Positions 49,789-58,278 of a DNA stretch of 64,000 nt are shown here, one piece after another. Both the position numbers and the translations under genes were made by a program. The stretch comes from Streptomyces sp. XY006 (GTDB lineage Bacteria > Actinomycetota > Actinomycetes > Streptomycetales > Streptomycetaceae). The stretch is taken from NCBI RefSeq assembly GCF_002237655.1, contig NZ_NOKT01000016.1, forward strand, positions 124,001-188,000. The letters run 5' to 3'. Every line of letters begins with the position of its first letter. The stretch's first letter is position 1. Below the pieces are notes generated by a model that was not told where the DNA came from, did no database searches, and was given only the letters and a program-made list of their open reading frames with translations.

Positions 49789-51114
49789 GTGGTGACCAGC
49801 ACAAAGCGCCACAAGCCCGACCGGCGCACCTATGTCCTCGACACCAGCGTCCTGCTGGCCGACCCGAACGCCCTGAGCCGCTTCGACGAGCACGAGGTCG
49901 TGCTCCCCATCGTCGTGGTGACGGAGCTGGAGGCGAAGAGGCACCATCCCGAACTCGGCTACTTCGCCCGGCAGGCACTGCGCCTGCTCGACGACCTCCG
50001 GGTGCGGTACGGCCGCCTTGACGCCCCCATCCCCACGGGGGACCTGGGCGGGACCGTCCGTGTCGAGCTCAACCACTCGGACCCCAGCGTGCTGCCCAGC
50101 GGCTACCGCCTGGGGGACAACGACTCCCGCATCCTCGCGGTCGCCCGCAACCTGCAGGCCGAAGGGTTCGACGTCACCGTCGTCTCCAAGGACCTCCCGC
50201 TCAGGATCAAGGCGTCCTCCGTCGGACTCCTCGCCGAGGAGTACCGCGCGGAGCTCGCCATCACGGACTCCTCCGGCTGGACCGGAATGTCCGAACTGAC
50301 CCTGCCCGGCGAGCAGGTGGACATCCTCTTCGAGGAGGGCCAGGTCTACGTCCCCGAAGCCGCGGACCTGCCGGTGCACACGGGTCTGATGATCCAGTCG
50401 GAGCGCGGCAAGGCGCTCGGGCGGGTCACCCCCGAGGGCAACATCCGGGTCGTGCGCGGGGACCGGGAGGCGTTCGGCATCAAGGGCCGCAGCGCCGAGC
50501 AGCGGATCGCGCTGGACCTGCTGCTCGATCCGGACGTCGGGATCGTGTCGATGGGCGGCCGGGCCGGCACCGGCAAGTCGGCGCTGGCGCTGTGCGCGGG
50601 CCTGGAGGCCGTGCTGGAGCGCCGTCAGCACCAGAAGGTGATGGTCTTCCGTCCGCTGTACGCGGTGGGCGGGCAGGAGCTCGGCTATCTGCCCGGTACC
50701 GAGGCGGAGAAGATGAGCCCCTGGGCGCAGGCGGTGTTCGACACGCTGTCGGCGGTCACCAGCCGGGAGGTCATCGAGGAGGTCACCGCGCGCGGGATGC
50801 TGGAGGTCCTGCCGCTCACGCACATCCGCGGACGATCGCTGCACGACGCGTTCGTCATCGTGGACGAGGCGCAGTCCCTGGAGAAGAACGTCCTGCTCAC
50901 CGTTCTCTCCCGGATCGGGGCCAATTCGCGGGTGGTGCTCACCCATGACGTGGCCCAGCGGGACAACCTGAGGGTCGGCCGCTACGACGGTGTCGTCGCC
51001 GTCGTGGAGAAGCTGAAGGGTCATCCGCTCTTCGCGCACGTGACCCTGACCCGGTCCGAGAGGTCCCAGATCGCCGCGCTTGTGACAGAAATGCTCGAAG
51101 ACGGGCAGATGTGA
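49789..51114 (+). CDS. phoH: PhoH-family ATPase with N-terminal PIN domain (441 aa)
   Basis: Residues about 10–135 form a PIN ribonuclease domain (YVLDTSVLLADP near 15, VVVTELEAKR near 42, GDNDSRILAVARN near 110). A PhoH ATPase follows with Walker A GGRAGTGKSALAL near residue 260 and the AFVIVDEAQSLE Walker B near 355. PIN–PhoH (PhoH2-type) proteins act as sequence-dependent RNA helicase-nucleases and belong to a toxin-like family in mycobacteria. GTG 49789 is the start used; a long upstream extension from 49552 has no ribosome site and is not PIN-like. Confidence 0.9.
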   Translation: MVTSTKRHKPDRRTYVLDTSVLLADPNALSRFDEHEVVLPIVVVTELEAKRHHPELGYFARQALRLLDDLRVRYGRLDAPIPTGDLGGTVRVELNHSDPSVLPSGYRLGDNDSRILAVARNLQAEGFDVTVVSKDLPLRIKASSVGLLAEEYRAELAITDSSGWTGMSELTLPGEQVDILFEEGQVYVPEAADLPVHTGLMIQSERGKALGRVTPEGNIRVVRGDREAFGIKGRSAEQRIALDLLLDPDVGIVSMGGRAGTGKSALALCAGLEAVLERRQHQKVMVFRPLYAVGGQELGYLPGTEAEKMSPWAQAVFDTLSAVTSREVIEEVTARGMLEVLPLTHIRGRSLHDAFVIVDEAQSLEKNVLLTVLSRIGANSRVVLTHDVAQRDNLRVGRYDGVVAVVEKLKGHPLFAHVTLTRSERSQIAALVTEMLEDGQM

Positions 51115-51532
51115 CCGTCGCCGTGCAATAAGGGGCGATTACGCAGGAGTTGGCGCCGTCCGGAAAGGCGAAGAGCCTAGCCGGGCGGCGCCTTCGCGTG
51201 TGGACTTTCCTGTGAATTTCCGTCGCCAAACGGGATGTGAGCTTTCACACGCAACTCGGAATTGCCTTGCCCCGTCGGGTTACGGCAGAGTCTCACTCCT
51301 GTCAGGCCCCGCATACGACACAGCTGTACCCCCAGCGGTACGGCACCCCGTAGAGCACATGCCAACTCCATAGCGATGTCGTATGCCGCCCGAGCACCAC
51401 GCGGCACTCCCCACGGGGGAGTTGCCCACCGGGCCCGCGCCTCCCGTGACCCCGCAGTTGGGGAGGCCAGTGCCAGGGGCACGATTGCGTCCGCGAGGGT
51501 CACCGAAGCGGGCGATGCTGGAAGGAAACCGT
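51115..51532. other. 418-base leader/intergenic region before the SLT-domain gene
   Basis: No gene seen. After the phoH terminator hairpin, the second part has ACTCCCC-acg-GGGGAGT (51406–51422) and more G/C stems. It could be a long structured leader of the cell-wall hydrolase gene, but no riboswitch family can be assigned by eye. Confidence 0.4.
51152..51192 (+). terminator. Large hairpin after the phoH gene
   Basis: GGCGCCGTCCGG (51152–51163) pairs with CCGGGCGGCGCC (51181–51192), 12 bp with one G·U pair. Inside it AGGC and GCCT form a second stem. No U-run follows. A probable terminator 38 bases after the stop. Confidence 0.6.
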
Positions 51533-52225
51533 GTGAGCCGGATCTCGGTCCGGGGATTCGCAGTGGCCTCGGCCACGGCGGTCACCGCTGTCGGAAGCGT
51601 CGTCGGCGTTGCCTCGGGCAGCACCGCGCAGAACAACGACGCGGAAGCGACGGCAAGCGGCGCCACGCTGCTCGCGGACATCCCCGCGGGCCAGCAGGCC
51701 CAGGTACAGACCGCGTCCCTGACGCAGCAGGCCGACGCGCAGGCCATCGCGGCGGACGCGAGCGCGAAGAAGGACGCCGAGGAGGCCGCCCGCAAGGCCG
51801 CCGCCGAGACGGCCATCGCCAAGAAGGTGGCCGCCGAGAAGGCGGCCAAGGAGGCCAAGGAGCGCGCGGAGGCCAAGGAAGCCGCCGCCAGCCGCTCCAA
51901 GGACATCTCCGACTTCCCGGTCGCGACCTCCTACACCATCGCCCAGATCCAGGCGATGGCGCGGCAGATGGTGCCGGCGGGCCAGTTCCAGTGCTTCAGC
52001 AACATCGTGGACCACGAGTCCGACTGGAACTACAAGGCGGTCAACCCTTCCTCCGGCGCCTACGGCATGTTCCAGGCGCTGCCCGGTTCCAAGATGTCGT
52101 CCGTCGGCGCCGACTGGCGGACCAACCCGGCCACCCAGATCAAGTGGGGCCTGAACTACATGAACGAGCGCTACGGCAGTCCTTGTGACGCCTGGTCGTT
52201 CTGGCAGGCCAACCACTGGTACTGA
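51533..52225 (+). CDS. Secreted SLT-domain (transglycosylase-like) cell-wall hydrolase (230 aa)
   Basis: A signal peptide (to about residue 35) precedes an Ala/Lys/Glu-rich coiled-coil region (about 70–125). The C-terminal domain (about 140–230) has the SLT pattern FSNIVDHESDWNYKAVNPSSGAYGMFQALPG, with the catalytic glutamate in HESDW, and it ends with YGSPCDAWSFWQANHWY. Such proteins cleave glycan strands during growth or spore germination. GTG 51533 follows GAAGGA. A long 418-base leader precedes it. Confidence 0.87.
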   Translation: MSRISVRGFAVASATAVTAVGSVVGVASGSTAQNNDAEATASGATLLADIPAGQQAQVQTASLTQQADAQAIAADASAKKDAEEAARKAAAETAIAKKVAAEKAAKEAKERAEAKEAAASRSKDISDFPVATSYTIAQIQAMARQMVPAGQFQCFSNIVDHESDWNYKAVNPSSGAYGMFQALPGSKMSSVGADWRTNPATQIKWGLNYMNERYGSPCDAWSFWQANHWY

Positions 52226-52256
52226 GCCGACCGGCCCACGGCCGATCCTCTCCTTC

Positions 52257-52295
52257 GCGCGAGCCCCGCACCGTCGTACGGTGCGGGGCTCGCGC
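52257..52295 (+). terminator. Perfect 18-bp hairpin between the SLT and AI-2E genes
   Basis: Arms 52257–52274 and 52278–52295 are fully complementary (GCGCGAGCCCCGCACCGT with its reverse complement) around a CGT loop. It begins 31 bases after the SLT stop. A strong I-shaped terminator, without U-run. Confidence 0.8.
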
Positions 52296-52363
52296 CATGT
52301 ACGGTCGGACGCGGACGGCTCCCGGGTGGAGTGGTGCGCACGGACGGGGGAAGAGGACGGATC

Positions 52364-53671
52364 ATGTCGCGAGTGCCAGGGTGGCTCGGCCGGCTCGGTG
52401 CCGGACTGACCGAGATGAGCGAGCGGTACAACGAACGCCGCGCCGCGGTCGAACGGGAGCGGGACGACCACGAGTCCGTCCCGGCGCCCGACGAACTCGT
52501 GCCGCCGCCCCCGGACTACGCCCCCGACGTCCCGGCCCGGCCCGACCCGGCGCTCGCCGTGCCGTGGGGCGTGCGCGTCGCGGCGGAGGCGGGCTGGCGG
52601 CTGCTCGTCCTCGCGGGCACGCTGTGGGTGCTGATGCGGGTCATCAGCGCCGTCCAGCTCGTGGTGCTGTCGTTCGTCATCGCCCTGCTCATCACCGCCC
52701 TGCTGCAGCCGACGGTGGCGCGGCTGCGGCGGCACGGGGTACCCCGCGGGCCCGCCACCGCGCTGACGGCGATCCTCGGGTTCGTCGTCATGGGCCTCAT
52801 CGGCTGGTTCGTGACCTGGCAGGTCATGGAGAACATCGACGACCTGTCGGGCCAGATCCAGGACGGCATCGACGAGTTGCGCAACTGGCTGCTGAACAGC
52901 CCCTTCCACGTCACCGACAAGCAGATCAACGAGATCGCCAAGAACCTGCGCGAGGCGGTCGGGGCGAACAGCGACCAGATCACCTCGGCCGGCCTGGAGG
53001 GCGTCACGGTCGTCGTCGAGGCGCTGACCGGCATTCTGCTCGCCGTGTTCTGCACGCTGTTCCTGCTCTACGACGGCAAGCGGATCTGGGAGTGGACGCT
53101 GAAGCTCGTGCCGGCGGCGGCGCGGCCGGGCGTGGCCGGGGCCGGGCCGGCGGCGTGGCGGACGCTGACGGCGTACGTGCGGGGCACGGTGATCGTGGCG
53201 CTGATCGACGCCATCTTCATCGGGCTCGGGATCTACTTCCTCGATGTGCCGATGGCCGTGCCGCTGGCGGTGTTCATCTTCCTGTTCGCGTTCATCCCGC
53301 TGGTGGGTGCGGTGGTGTCCGGGGCGCTGGCGGTGGTCGTCGCGCTCGTCACGCAGGGCGTGTTCACGGCCGTCATGACCCTGGTGGTGGTGCTGGCCGT
53401 GCAGCAGATCGAGGGGCACATCCTGCAGCCGTTCATCCTGGGCCGGGCGGTGCGGGTGCATCCGCTGGCCGTGGTGCTGGCGGTGGCCTGCGGCGGGATG
53501 GTGGCCGGGATCGGCGGCGCGGTGGTCGCCGTGCCGCTGGTGGCCGTGACCAACACCGTCGCCGGATACCTGCGGTCGTACTCGCGCAAGGCCGCGGTGC
53601 GGCATGCCGTGCCGCCGCGCGGGGCCACGGCGGTGAGCGCGGAGCCGACCCCCCAGGCGCCGCCGGAGTAG
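52364..53671 (+). CDS. AI-2E-family (TqsA/PerM-like) transporter (435 aa)
   Basis: A polytopic membrane protein with about eight hydrophobic segments, seen at about 85–135, 145–165 and 225–415. The family shows LITALLQPTVARLRRHGVPRGPATALTAILGF near residue 110 and FIPLVGAVVSGALAVVVAL near 312. PerM-type proteins export small molecules, some autoinducer-2 and some Na+/H+; the substrate here is unknown. The N-terminus has a disordered 70-residue cytoplasmic stretch. ATG 52364 is preceded by GAGGAC. Confidence 0.85.
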   Translation: MSRVPGWLGRLGAGLTEMSERYNERRAAVERERDDHESVPAPDELVPPPPDYAPDVPARPDPALAVPWGVRVAAEAGWRLLVLAGTLWVLMRVISAVQLVVLSFVIALLITALLQPTVARLRRHGVPRGPATALTAILGFVVMGLIGWFVTWQVMENIDDLSGQIQDGIDELRNWLLNSPFHVTDKQINEIAKNLREAVGANSDQITSAGLEGVTVVVEALTGILLAVFCTLFLLYDGKRIWEWTLKLVPAAARPGVAGAGPAAWRTLTAYVRGTVIVALIDAIFIGLGIYFLDVPMAVPLAVFIFLFAFIPLVGAVVSGALAVVVALVTQGVFTAVMTLVVVLAVQQIEGHILQPFILGRAVRVHPLAVVLAVACGGMVAGIGGAVVAVPLVAVTNTVAGYLRSYSRKAAVRHAVPPRGATAVSAEPTPQAPPE

Positions 53672-53686
53672 CGCCGGGAACACGAA

Positions 53687-53722
53687 CAGGGCCCCGTCCA
53701 CCGGTGGGTGGACGGGGCCCTG
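53687..53722. terminator. Perfect 16-bp hairpin shared by the AI-2E and ahpD genes
   Basis: CAGGGCCCCGTCCACC (53687–53702) and its exact complement (53707–53722) enclose GGTG. It lies between convergent stop codons and can serve both. Confidence 0.8.
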
Positions 53723-53746
53723 CCACGACAGGCCCGAGGCCGAGGG

Positions 53747-54280
53747 TTACTCGGCCAGGACCTCCTCGGCGTCCAGCGTCACGCCGACCGCCTGGATCAC
53801 GGACGCGATCTTGAACGCCTCCTGGACGACCTCGCGGTCGATGCCGGCCTTGCGGAGGACCTGCTCGTGGGAGTCGAGGCACATGCCGCAGCCGTTGATG
53901 GCCGAGACGGCGAAGGACCACAGCTCGAAGTCGACCTTGTCGACGCCCGGGTTGCCGATGACGTTCATCCGCAGGCCCGCGCGCAGGGTGCCGTACTCGT
54001 GGTCCGACAGCAGGTGCCGGGTGCGGTAGAAGACGTTGTTCATCGCCATCACCGCGGCGGCGGACTTGGCCGCCGTGTAGGCCTCCGGCGACAGGTTCGC
54101 CTTCGCCTCGGGCTCCAGCTCACGCAGCACGATCGGGGAGCGCGAGGCGATGGCGGTCGCCAGCACGGTGCCCCACAGCTGCTGGGCCGGCAGGTCCGAG
54201 TTGCCGATGACCGAACCCAGGTTGAGCTTCAGGTCCTTGGCGTAGTCCGGTATGCGGGACTTCAGGGAGTCGAGGGACAT
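53747..54280 (-). CDS. ahpD: Alkyl hydroperoxide reductase AhpD (177 aa)
   Basis: A thioredoxin-like adaptor with weak peroxidase activity that recycles AhpC. The catalytic CxxCxxxH is in NGCGMCLDSHE (Cys132, Cys135 and His139 by position), and the upstream FELWSFAVSAIN segment holds the conserved glutamate. The length of 177 matches streptomycete AhpD. It starts three bases after the ahpC stop, so the pair is co-transcribed from the ahpC promoter under OxyR. Confidence 0.95.
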   Translation of the reverse strand: MSLDSLKSRIPDYAKDLKLNLGSVIGNSDLPAQQLWGTVLATAIASRSPIVLRELEPEAKANLSPEAYTAAKSAAAVMAMNNVFYRTRHLLSDHEYGTLRAGLRMNVIGNPGVDKVDFELWSFAVSAINGCGMCLDSHEQVLRKAGIDREVVQEAFKIASVIQAVGVTLDAEEVLAE

Positions 54281-54283
54281 GCG

Positions 54284-54838
54284 TCACTCACCGGCCAGCA
54301 GCTTGACCGGGTCCAGGGTCTCGTCGCCCTTGGACCAGTTGCAGGGGCACAGCTCGTCCGTCTGGAGCGCGTCCAGGACCCGCAGGACCTCCTTCGGGTT
54401 CCGGCCGACGGAACCGGCGGTCACCATGGAGAACTGGATCTCGTTGTTCTGGTCCACGATGAAGACCGCGCGCTTGGCGAAGCCGTCCTCGCCCTCGATG
54501 CCGAGGTCGCGCATCAGCTCGTGCTTGGAGTCGGCCATCATCGGGAAGGGCAGGTCGCGCAGGTCCTCGTGGTCCTTGCGCCAGGCGTGGTGGACGAACT
54601 CGGAGTCGCCGGAGAAGCCGAGGACCTGGGCGTCGCGGTCGGCGAACTCGTCGTTCAGCTTGCCGAAGGCGGCGATTTCGGTCGGGCACACGAAGGTGAA
54701 GTCCTTGGGCCACGCGAAGATGACCTTCCACTGACCCTCGTAGGTCTTGTGGTTGATCTGCTGGAACTCCTTGCCCTTCTCCAGCGAGACGCAGGCGGTC
54801 AGGTCGAACTCGGGGAACTTGTCACCGACAGTGAGCAC
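54284..54838 (-). CDS. ahpC: Alkyl hydroperoxide reductase AhpC, 2-Cys peroxiredoxin (184 aa)
   Basis: Reduces H2O2, organic peroxides and peroxynitrite. The peroxidatic Cys is in FTFVCPTE near residue 47 and the resolving Cys in ELCPCNW near residue 165. GTG 54838 (VLTVGDKFPEF) follows AAGGAGAG six bases upstream. The longer open frame to 55267 overlaps the divergent oxyR gene and is not real. The leader carries a 10-bp hairpin (54858–54882) and the region beyond it contains likely OxyR half-sites. Confidence 0.95.
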   Translation of the reverse strand: MLTVGDKFPEFDLTACVSLEKGKEFQQINHKTYEGQWKVIFAWPKDFTFVCPTEIAAFGKLNDEFADRDAQVLGFSGDSEFVHHAWRKDHEDLRDLPFPMMADSKHELMRDLGIEGEDGFAKRAVFIVDQNNEIQFSMVTAGSVGRNPKEVLRVLDALQTDELCPCNWSKGDETLDPVKLLAGE

Positions 54839-54857
54839 ACGCTCTCCTTGCAGCGAA

Positions 54858-54882
54858 GAAACACCCGGATTGCGGGTGTTTC
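54858..54882 (-). other. Hairpin in the ahpC leader
   Basis: GAAACACCCG and CGGGTGTTTC pair perfectly (54858–54867 with 54873–54882) around a 5-base loop, about 20 bases before the ahpC start. It could be an attenuator, an mRNA-stability element or part of an operator. Confidence 0.5.
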
Positions 54883-54932
54883 CCATGGGTTGGACGGTGT
54901 TGATGTTGGCACAGCGTCGATTGATTACGGAA

Positions 54933-54969
54933 ATAGCTACACTCGGTCGAGTTGATCGGAGGTAGTTAT
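54933..54969. promoter_or_regulatory. Candidate OxyR half-sites in the oxyR–ahpC intergenic region
   Basis: ATAGCTAC (54933–54940) and GTAGTTAT (54962–54969) are inverted with one mismatch. They resemble the ATAG…CTAT spacing pattern of OxyR sites and lie just before the oxyR start codon, between the divergent genes. Confidence 0.5.
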
Positions 54970-54971
54970 CA

Positions 54972-55922
54972 GTGACGGTGGGTAGTAAGCGCAGGCAGCC
55001 GAGCCTGGCCCAGCTGCGGGCGTTCGCGGCCGTCGCCGAGCATCTGCACTTCCGGGACGCCGCCGCCGCGATAGGGATGAGCCAGCCCGCCCTCTCCGGC
55101 GCGGTGTCGGCCTTGGAGGAGACACTCGGAGTGACGCTCCTCGAGCGTACGACGCGCAAGGTGCTGCTCTCGCCCGAGGGCGAGCGGATCGCCGTCCGGG
55201 CCAAGGCGGTGCTGGCCGAGGTGGGCGCGCTGATCGACGAGGCCGAGGCGGTGCGGGCACCCTTCACCGGTGTGCTGCGGCTCGGGGTGATCCCGACCGT
55301 GGCGCCGTATCTGCTGCCGACCGTGCTGCGGCTCGTCCACGAGCGCTATCCGCACCTGGATCTGCAGGTGCACGAGGAGCAGACCGCCAACCTGCTCGAC
55401 GGCCTGGCCGCCGGACGGCTCGACCTGCTGCTGCTCGCCGTGCCGCTGGGCGTGCCGGGAGTGATCGAACTGCCCCTGTTCGACGAGGACTTCGTGCTGG
55501 TCACCCCGCTCGACCACTGGCTCGGCGGCCGGGAGGGCATTCCCCGCCAGGCGCTGCGCGAGCTGAACCTGCTGCTGCTCGACGAGGGGCACTGCCTGCG
55601 CGACCAGGCCCTCGACATCTGCCGGGAGGCCGGCCGGGACGACGTGCCGGTCACCACGACCGCCGCCGGACTGTCCACGCTGGTGCAACTGGTGGCGGGC
55701 GGGCTCGGGGTCACGCTGCTGCCGCGCACGGCCGTCAAGGTCGAGACCTCGCGCAGCAACCAGCTCCTCACCGGGTACTTCGCCGACCCGGCCCCCAGCC
55801 GCCGGGTCGCCCTGGCGATGCGGGCGGGGGCCGCGCGCGCGGCGGAGTACGAGGAGCTGGCCGCCGCCCTGCGCGAGGCGCTGCGGCCGCTGCCCGTCCG
55901 GGTCCTGGGCCGGGACGCCTGA
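54972..55922 (+). CDS. oxyR: LysR-family peroxide sensor OxyR (316 aa)
   Basis: Activates ahpCD and its own gene under peroxide. The N-terminal winged helix-turn-helix (SLAQLRAFAAVAEHLHFRDAAAAIGMSQPALSGAV) covers about 10–70. The regulatory domain carries the redox cysteine pair in EGHCLRDQALDICREAG near residues 207 and 216, matching OxyR Cys199/Cys208 of E. coli. GTG 54972 is preceded by GGAGG. Divergent from ahpC with 133 bases between them, as known in Streptomyces. Confidence 0.95.
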   Translation: MTVGSKRRQPSLAQLRAFAAVAEHLHFRDAAAAIGMSQPALSGAVSALEETLGVTLLERTTRKVLLSPEGERIAVRAKAVLAEVGALIDEAEAVRAPFTGVLRLGVIPTVAPYLLPTVLRLVHERYPHLDLQVHEEQTANLLDGLAAGRLDLLLLAVPLGVPGVIELPLFDEDFVLVTPLDHWLGGREGIPRQALRELNLLLLDEGHCLRDQALDICREAGRDDVPVTTTAAGLSTLVQLVAGGLGVTLLPRTAVKVETSRSNQLLTGYFADPAPSRRVALAMRAGAARAAEYEELAAALREALRPLPVRVLGRDA

Positions 55923-55941
55923 CGCCGCCCCGGCCCGGGGC

Positions 55942-58278
55942 CTACTCGGTGCGCAGCCCGTCCGGCCGCATCAGCTTCAGCAGCGGCGGCAGGCTCAGCA
56001 CCGTTACCACCAGGACGACGCCCGCGCCGATCCCGGTCATGGACAGCACACTCGGCCAGTCCACTTGGACGGACAGGTTCACCATCCGCAGCAGGACCGC
56101 CCCCAGCGCCATGCCGACCGTGGCGGCCAGCAGCAGGCCCAGCCCGATCGGGATCGCCGTCTGCCACAGCACCGACAGGCTGAGCGTGCGGCGCCGGGTG
56201 CCGAAGGCGACCAGGGACGACAGCAGCTTGCGGCGTTCGCGCAACTGCTCCAGCTGCGACACCAGCAGGCTCGCCCCGATCAGCGCCAGCACGGCCGCGG
56301 CGCCGACGAACAGGCCGGTGCGGATGGTGGCGTAGCGCTCGTTGCGCTCGACGGCGTGCCAGACGATCGGATCGACCGTGGGGTCGATGCGGGCCGCCGT
56401 GTTGCGCACGTACTCGTAGGCGTTCGGCTCGGCGGCGGACAGGCTCAGGTAGAGCTCCTGCCGCGCGAGCGAGGCCAGCTTCGAGGTGTCCGCGCCCGGT
56501 GTGATCAGGATGCCGCCGCGTTCGGTGCCGGTCGGGTCCTCGCGGGACTCGGCCTGCCGGATGTCCCGGGGCACGGTCCAGGAGACCTGCTTGTCGGGCC
56601 GGCCCGCGTCCGTGCCGTCCAGCCACAGCGTCTTGCCCGGCTTGCCCAGCTTGATCGTGTCGGTGTCGTACTCCGCGCCGCGTACGGCGAAGACGTCACC
56701 GTCGCGGCAGGAGGGCAGGGTGGCCACCTCGCGCAGCGAGGCGCAGTCGCCGAGGGTGATCTGGACGAGGGACTCCGCGTCGGCGCCCCGGCCGTAGAGG
56801 TAGGTCTCCGACAGGGCGGTGACCTTGCGGACGCCCTCGGTGTCGCGGAACTTCGCGGTGGCGGAGACCGCGTCGACGCGGTCGGGCACGCGCACCTGCA
56901 TCTGGGCGCGCGACACGTCGTACCGCGACGCGGCGGTGTAGCTGCCCTCCACTCCGGCGAACAGCATCTGCAGCGCGATCGCCCCGGCCACCGCCACCGC
57001 GATGCCGTTGACCATGCGGGCCGCCGCGCCGCTGCTCAACTGGAGCCTGCGGACGGCCAGTTGCCAGGCGACGCCGCCCGAGCCGAGCCGGGCCACGACC
57101 GTCTCGACGACCCAGGGCAGCAGGGCCGTGACGCCGACGAGCAGCAGCATCACGCCGCCGACCACGAGGTACTGGTTGAAGGTCCCCCCGTCGTCGCCCT
57201 GCCCGATCATCGGGGCGAGCATGGCGAGCCCGCCCAGCGGCAGCAGCAGCCGCCACCACAGCCGGCGCCGCGCGGGCCTGGCCGTGCGCACCACACCGAG
57301 CGGCTCGATGACCACCCCGCGCAGCGCGAACAGGGTCACCAGCACCGCGGCCGTCGGCACCGCCAGCGCGACCAGCGCGGCCAGCAGGGGAGAGGGGTTC
57401 AGATAGCTCGGGAAGACGCTGACGTGGAACACGTCTATGGAGGCGGCCAGTTCACGTCCGAGCAGGAAGAACCCGGTGCCGAGGACGAGCCCCAGCAGGG
57501 AGCCGGCGAGGGCCTCGCCGGCGGCGATCCGCCGCGTCGTGCGGCTGTCGGATCCGACCAGCCGCAGTGCCGCGAGCCTGCGGTCGCGCCGCTCGCCGCC
57601 GAACCGCACCGCCGCCGCGATGAACACGGCGACCGGCATCAGCAGCACCACGAAGACGACCAGGACGAGCAGCAGCAGCACCGGGTCCCAGGGGTCGGAC
57701 GAGCCCAGGTCCGGGTTGCCGAAGCTGTCGATGCGGGCGCCCGAGGTGACGGAGTCGAGCCGGTCGGCCAGATCCTCGCCGCCCGCGAAGTAGGCGAGTT
57801 CCTGGGAGCCGATGAGCCCTTGCTCGCCGATGGTGCCGGTGATCCGGTAGGGCAGCCGCTCCCGCAGCAGCTTCCCGCCGTCGGACTCCAGCAGTTCCTT
57901 CAGCGCGGGGGAGACGACCATGTCGCCCTCGGCGGGGAACGCGGACAGGCCCGGCGGCAGCGGGGCCTTCGGGCCCTCCGGCTCCAGCAGGCGGCCGCGC
58001 ACGTCCCGGTCGTGGAACGCGGTGTCCGCGTCCAGCACGATCAGGGTGTCGTCGGCCTTCGGCATCTCCTGCTGGCCCAGGGTGTGGTCGCTGCGGGCCT
58101 CCTCGCGCCGGCTGCGTTCCGACAGCGCGTTCGGCAGGGCGGTGGTGAGCAGCAGCAGCGCCACACCGAGCCCGACGCCGACGGCCGTGAGCAGCGCCCG
58201 GGTCCATCCCTCACGCCCGCCCGCGAAGGCGAACCGCATCCCCATGCCCAGGTCCCGCACCCACTGCCGGACGCTCAT
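55942..58278 (-). CDS. FtsX/MacB-type ABC transporter permease (778 aa)
   Basis: A large permease with two FtsX domains. One TM lies near 28–50, then a long extracytoplasmic domain (about 60–200), a TM cluster at 205–320, a second exported part at about 470–640 and a final TM cluster at about 655–770. The layout is that of lipoprotein- or antimicrobial-peptide-type exporters. Its ATG 58278 overlaps the stop of the ATPase gene (ATGA). It pairs with the ATP-binding protein and PadR repressor in one operon. Confidence 0.9.
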   Translation of the reverse strand: MSVRQWVRDLGMGMRFAFAGGREGWTRALLTAVGVGLGVALLLLTTALPNALSERSRREEARSDHTLGQQEMPKADDTLIVLDADTAFHDRDVRGRLLEPEGPKAPLPPGLSAFPAEGDMVVSPALKELLESDGGKLLRERLPYRITGTIGEQGLIGSQELAYFAGGEDLADRLDSVTSGARIDSFGNPDLGSSDPWDPVLLLLVLVVFVVLLMPVAVFIAAAVRFGGERRDRRLAALRLVGSDSRTTRRIAAGEALAGSLLGLVLGTGFFLLGRELAASIDVFHVSVFPSYLNPSPLLAALVALAVPTAAVLVTLFALRGVVIEPLGVVRTARPARRRLWWRLLLPLGGLAMLAPMIGQGDDGGTFNQYLVVGGVMLLLVGVTALLPWVVETVVARLGSGGVAWQLAVRRLQLSSGAAARMVNGIAVAVAGAIALQMLFAGVEGSYTAASRYDVSRAQMQVRVPDRVDAVSATAKFRDTEGVRKVTALSETYLYGRGADAESLVQITLGDCASLREVATLPSCRDGDVFAVRGAEYDTDTIKLGKPGKTLWLDGTDAGRPDKQVSWTVPRDIRQAESREDPTGTERGGILITPGADTSKLASLARQELYLSLSAAEPNAYEYVRNTAARIDPTVDPIVWHAVERNERYATIRTGLFVGAAAVLALIGASLLVSQLEQLRERRKLLSSLVAFGTRRRTLSLSVLWQTAIPIGLGLLLAATVGMALGAVLLRMVNLSVQVDWPSVLSMTGIGAGVVLVVTVLSLPPLLKLMRPDGLRTE

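Noticed and set aside
51193..51532. c-di-AMP (ydaO) riboswitch
   Set aside because: I could not find its conserved core segments by eye. It is kept only as an unassigned structured leader.
54284..55267. A 327-residue AhpC
   Set aside because: The upstream 143 codons overlap oxyR on the other strand. GTG 54838 with AAGGAGAG gives the normal AhpC.
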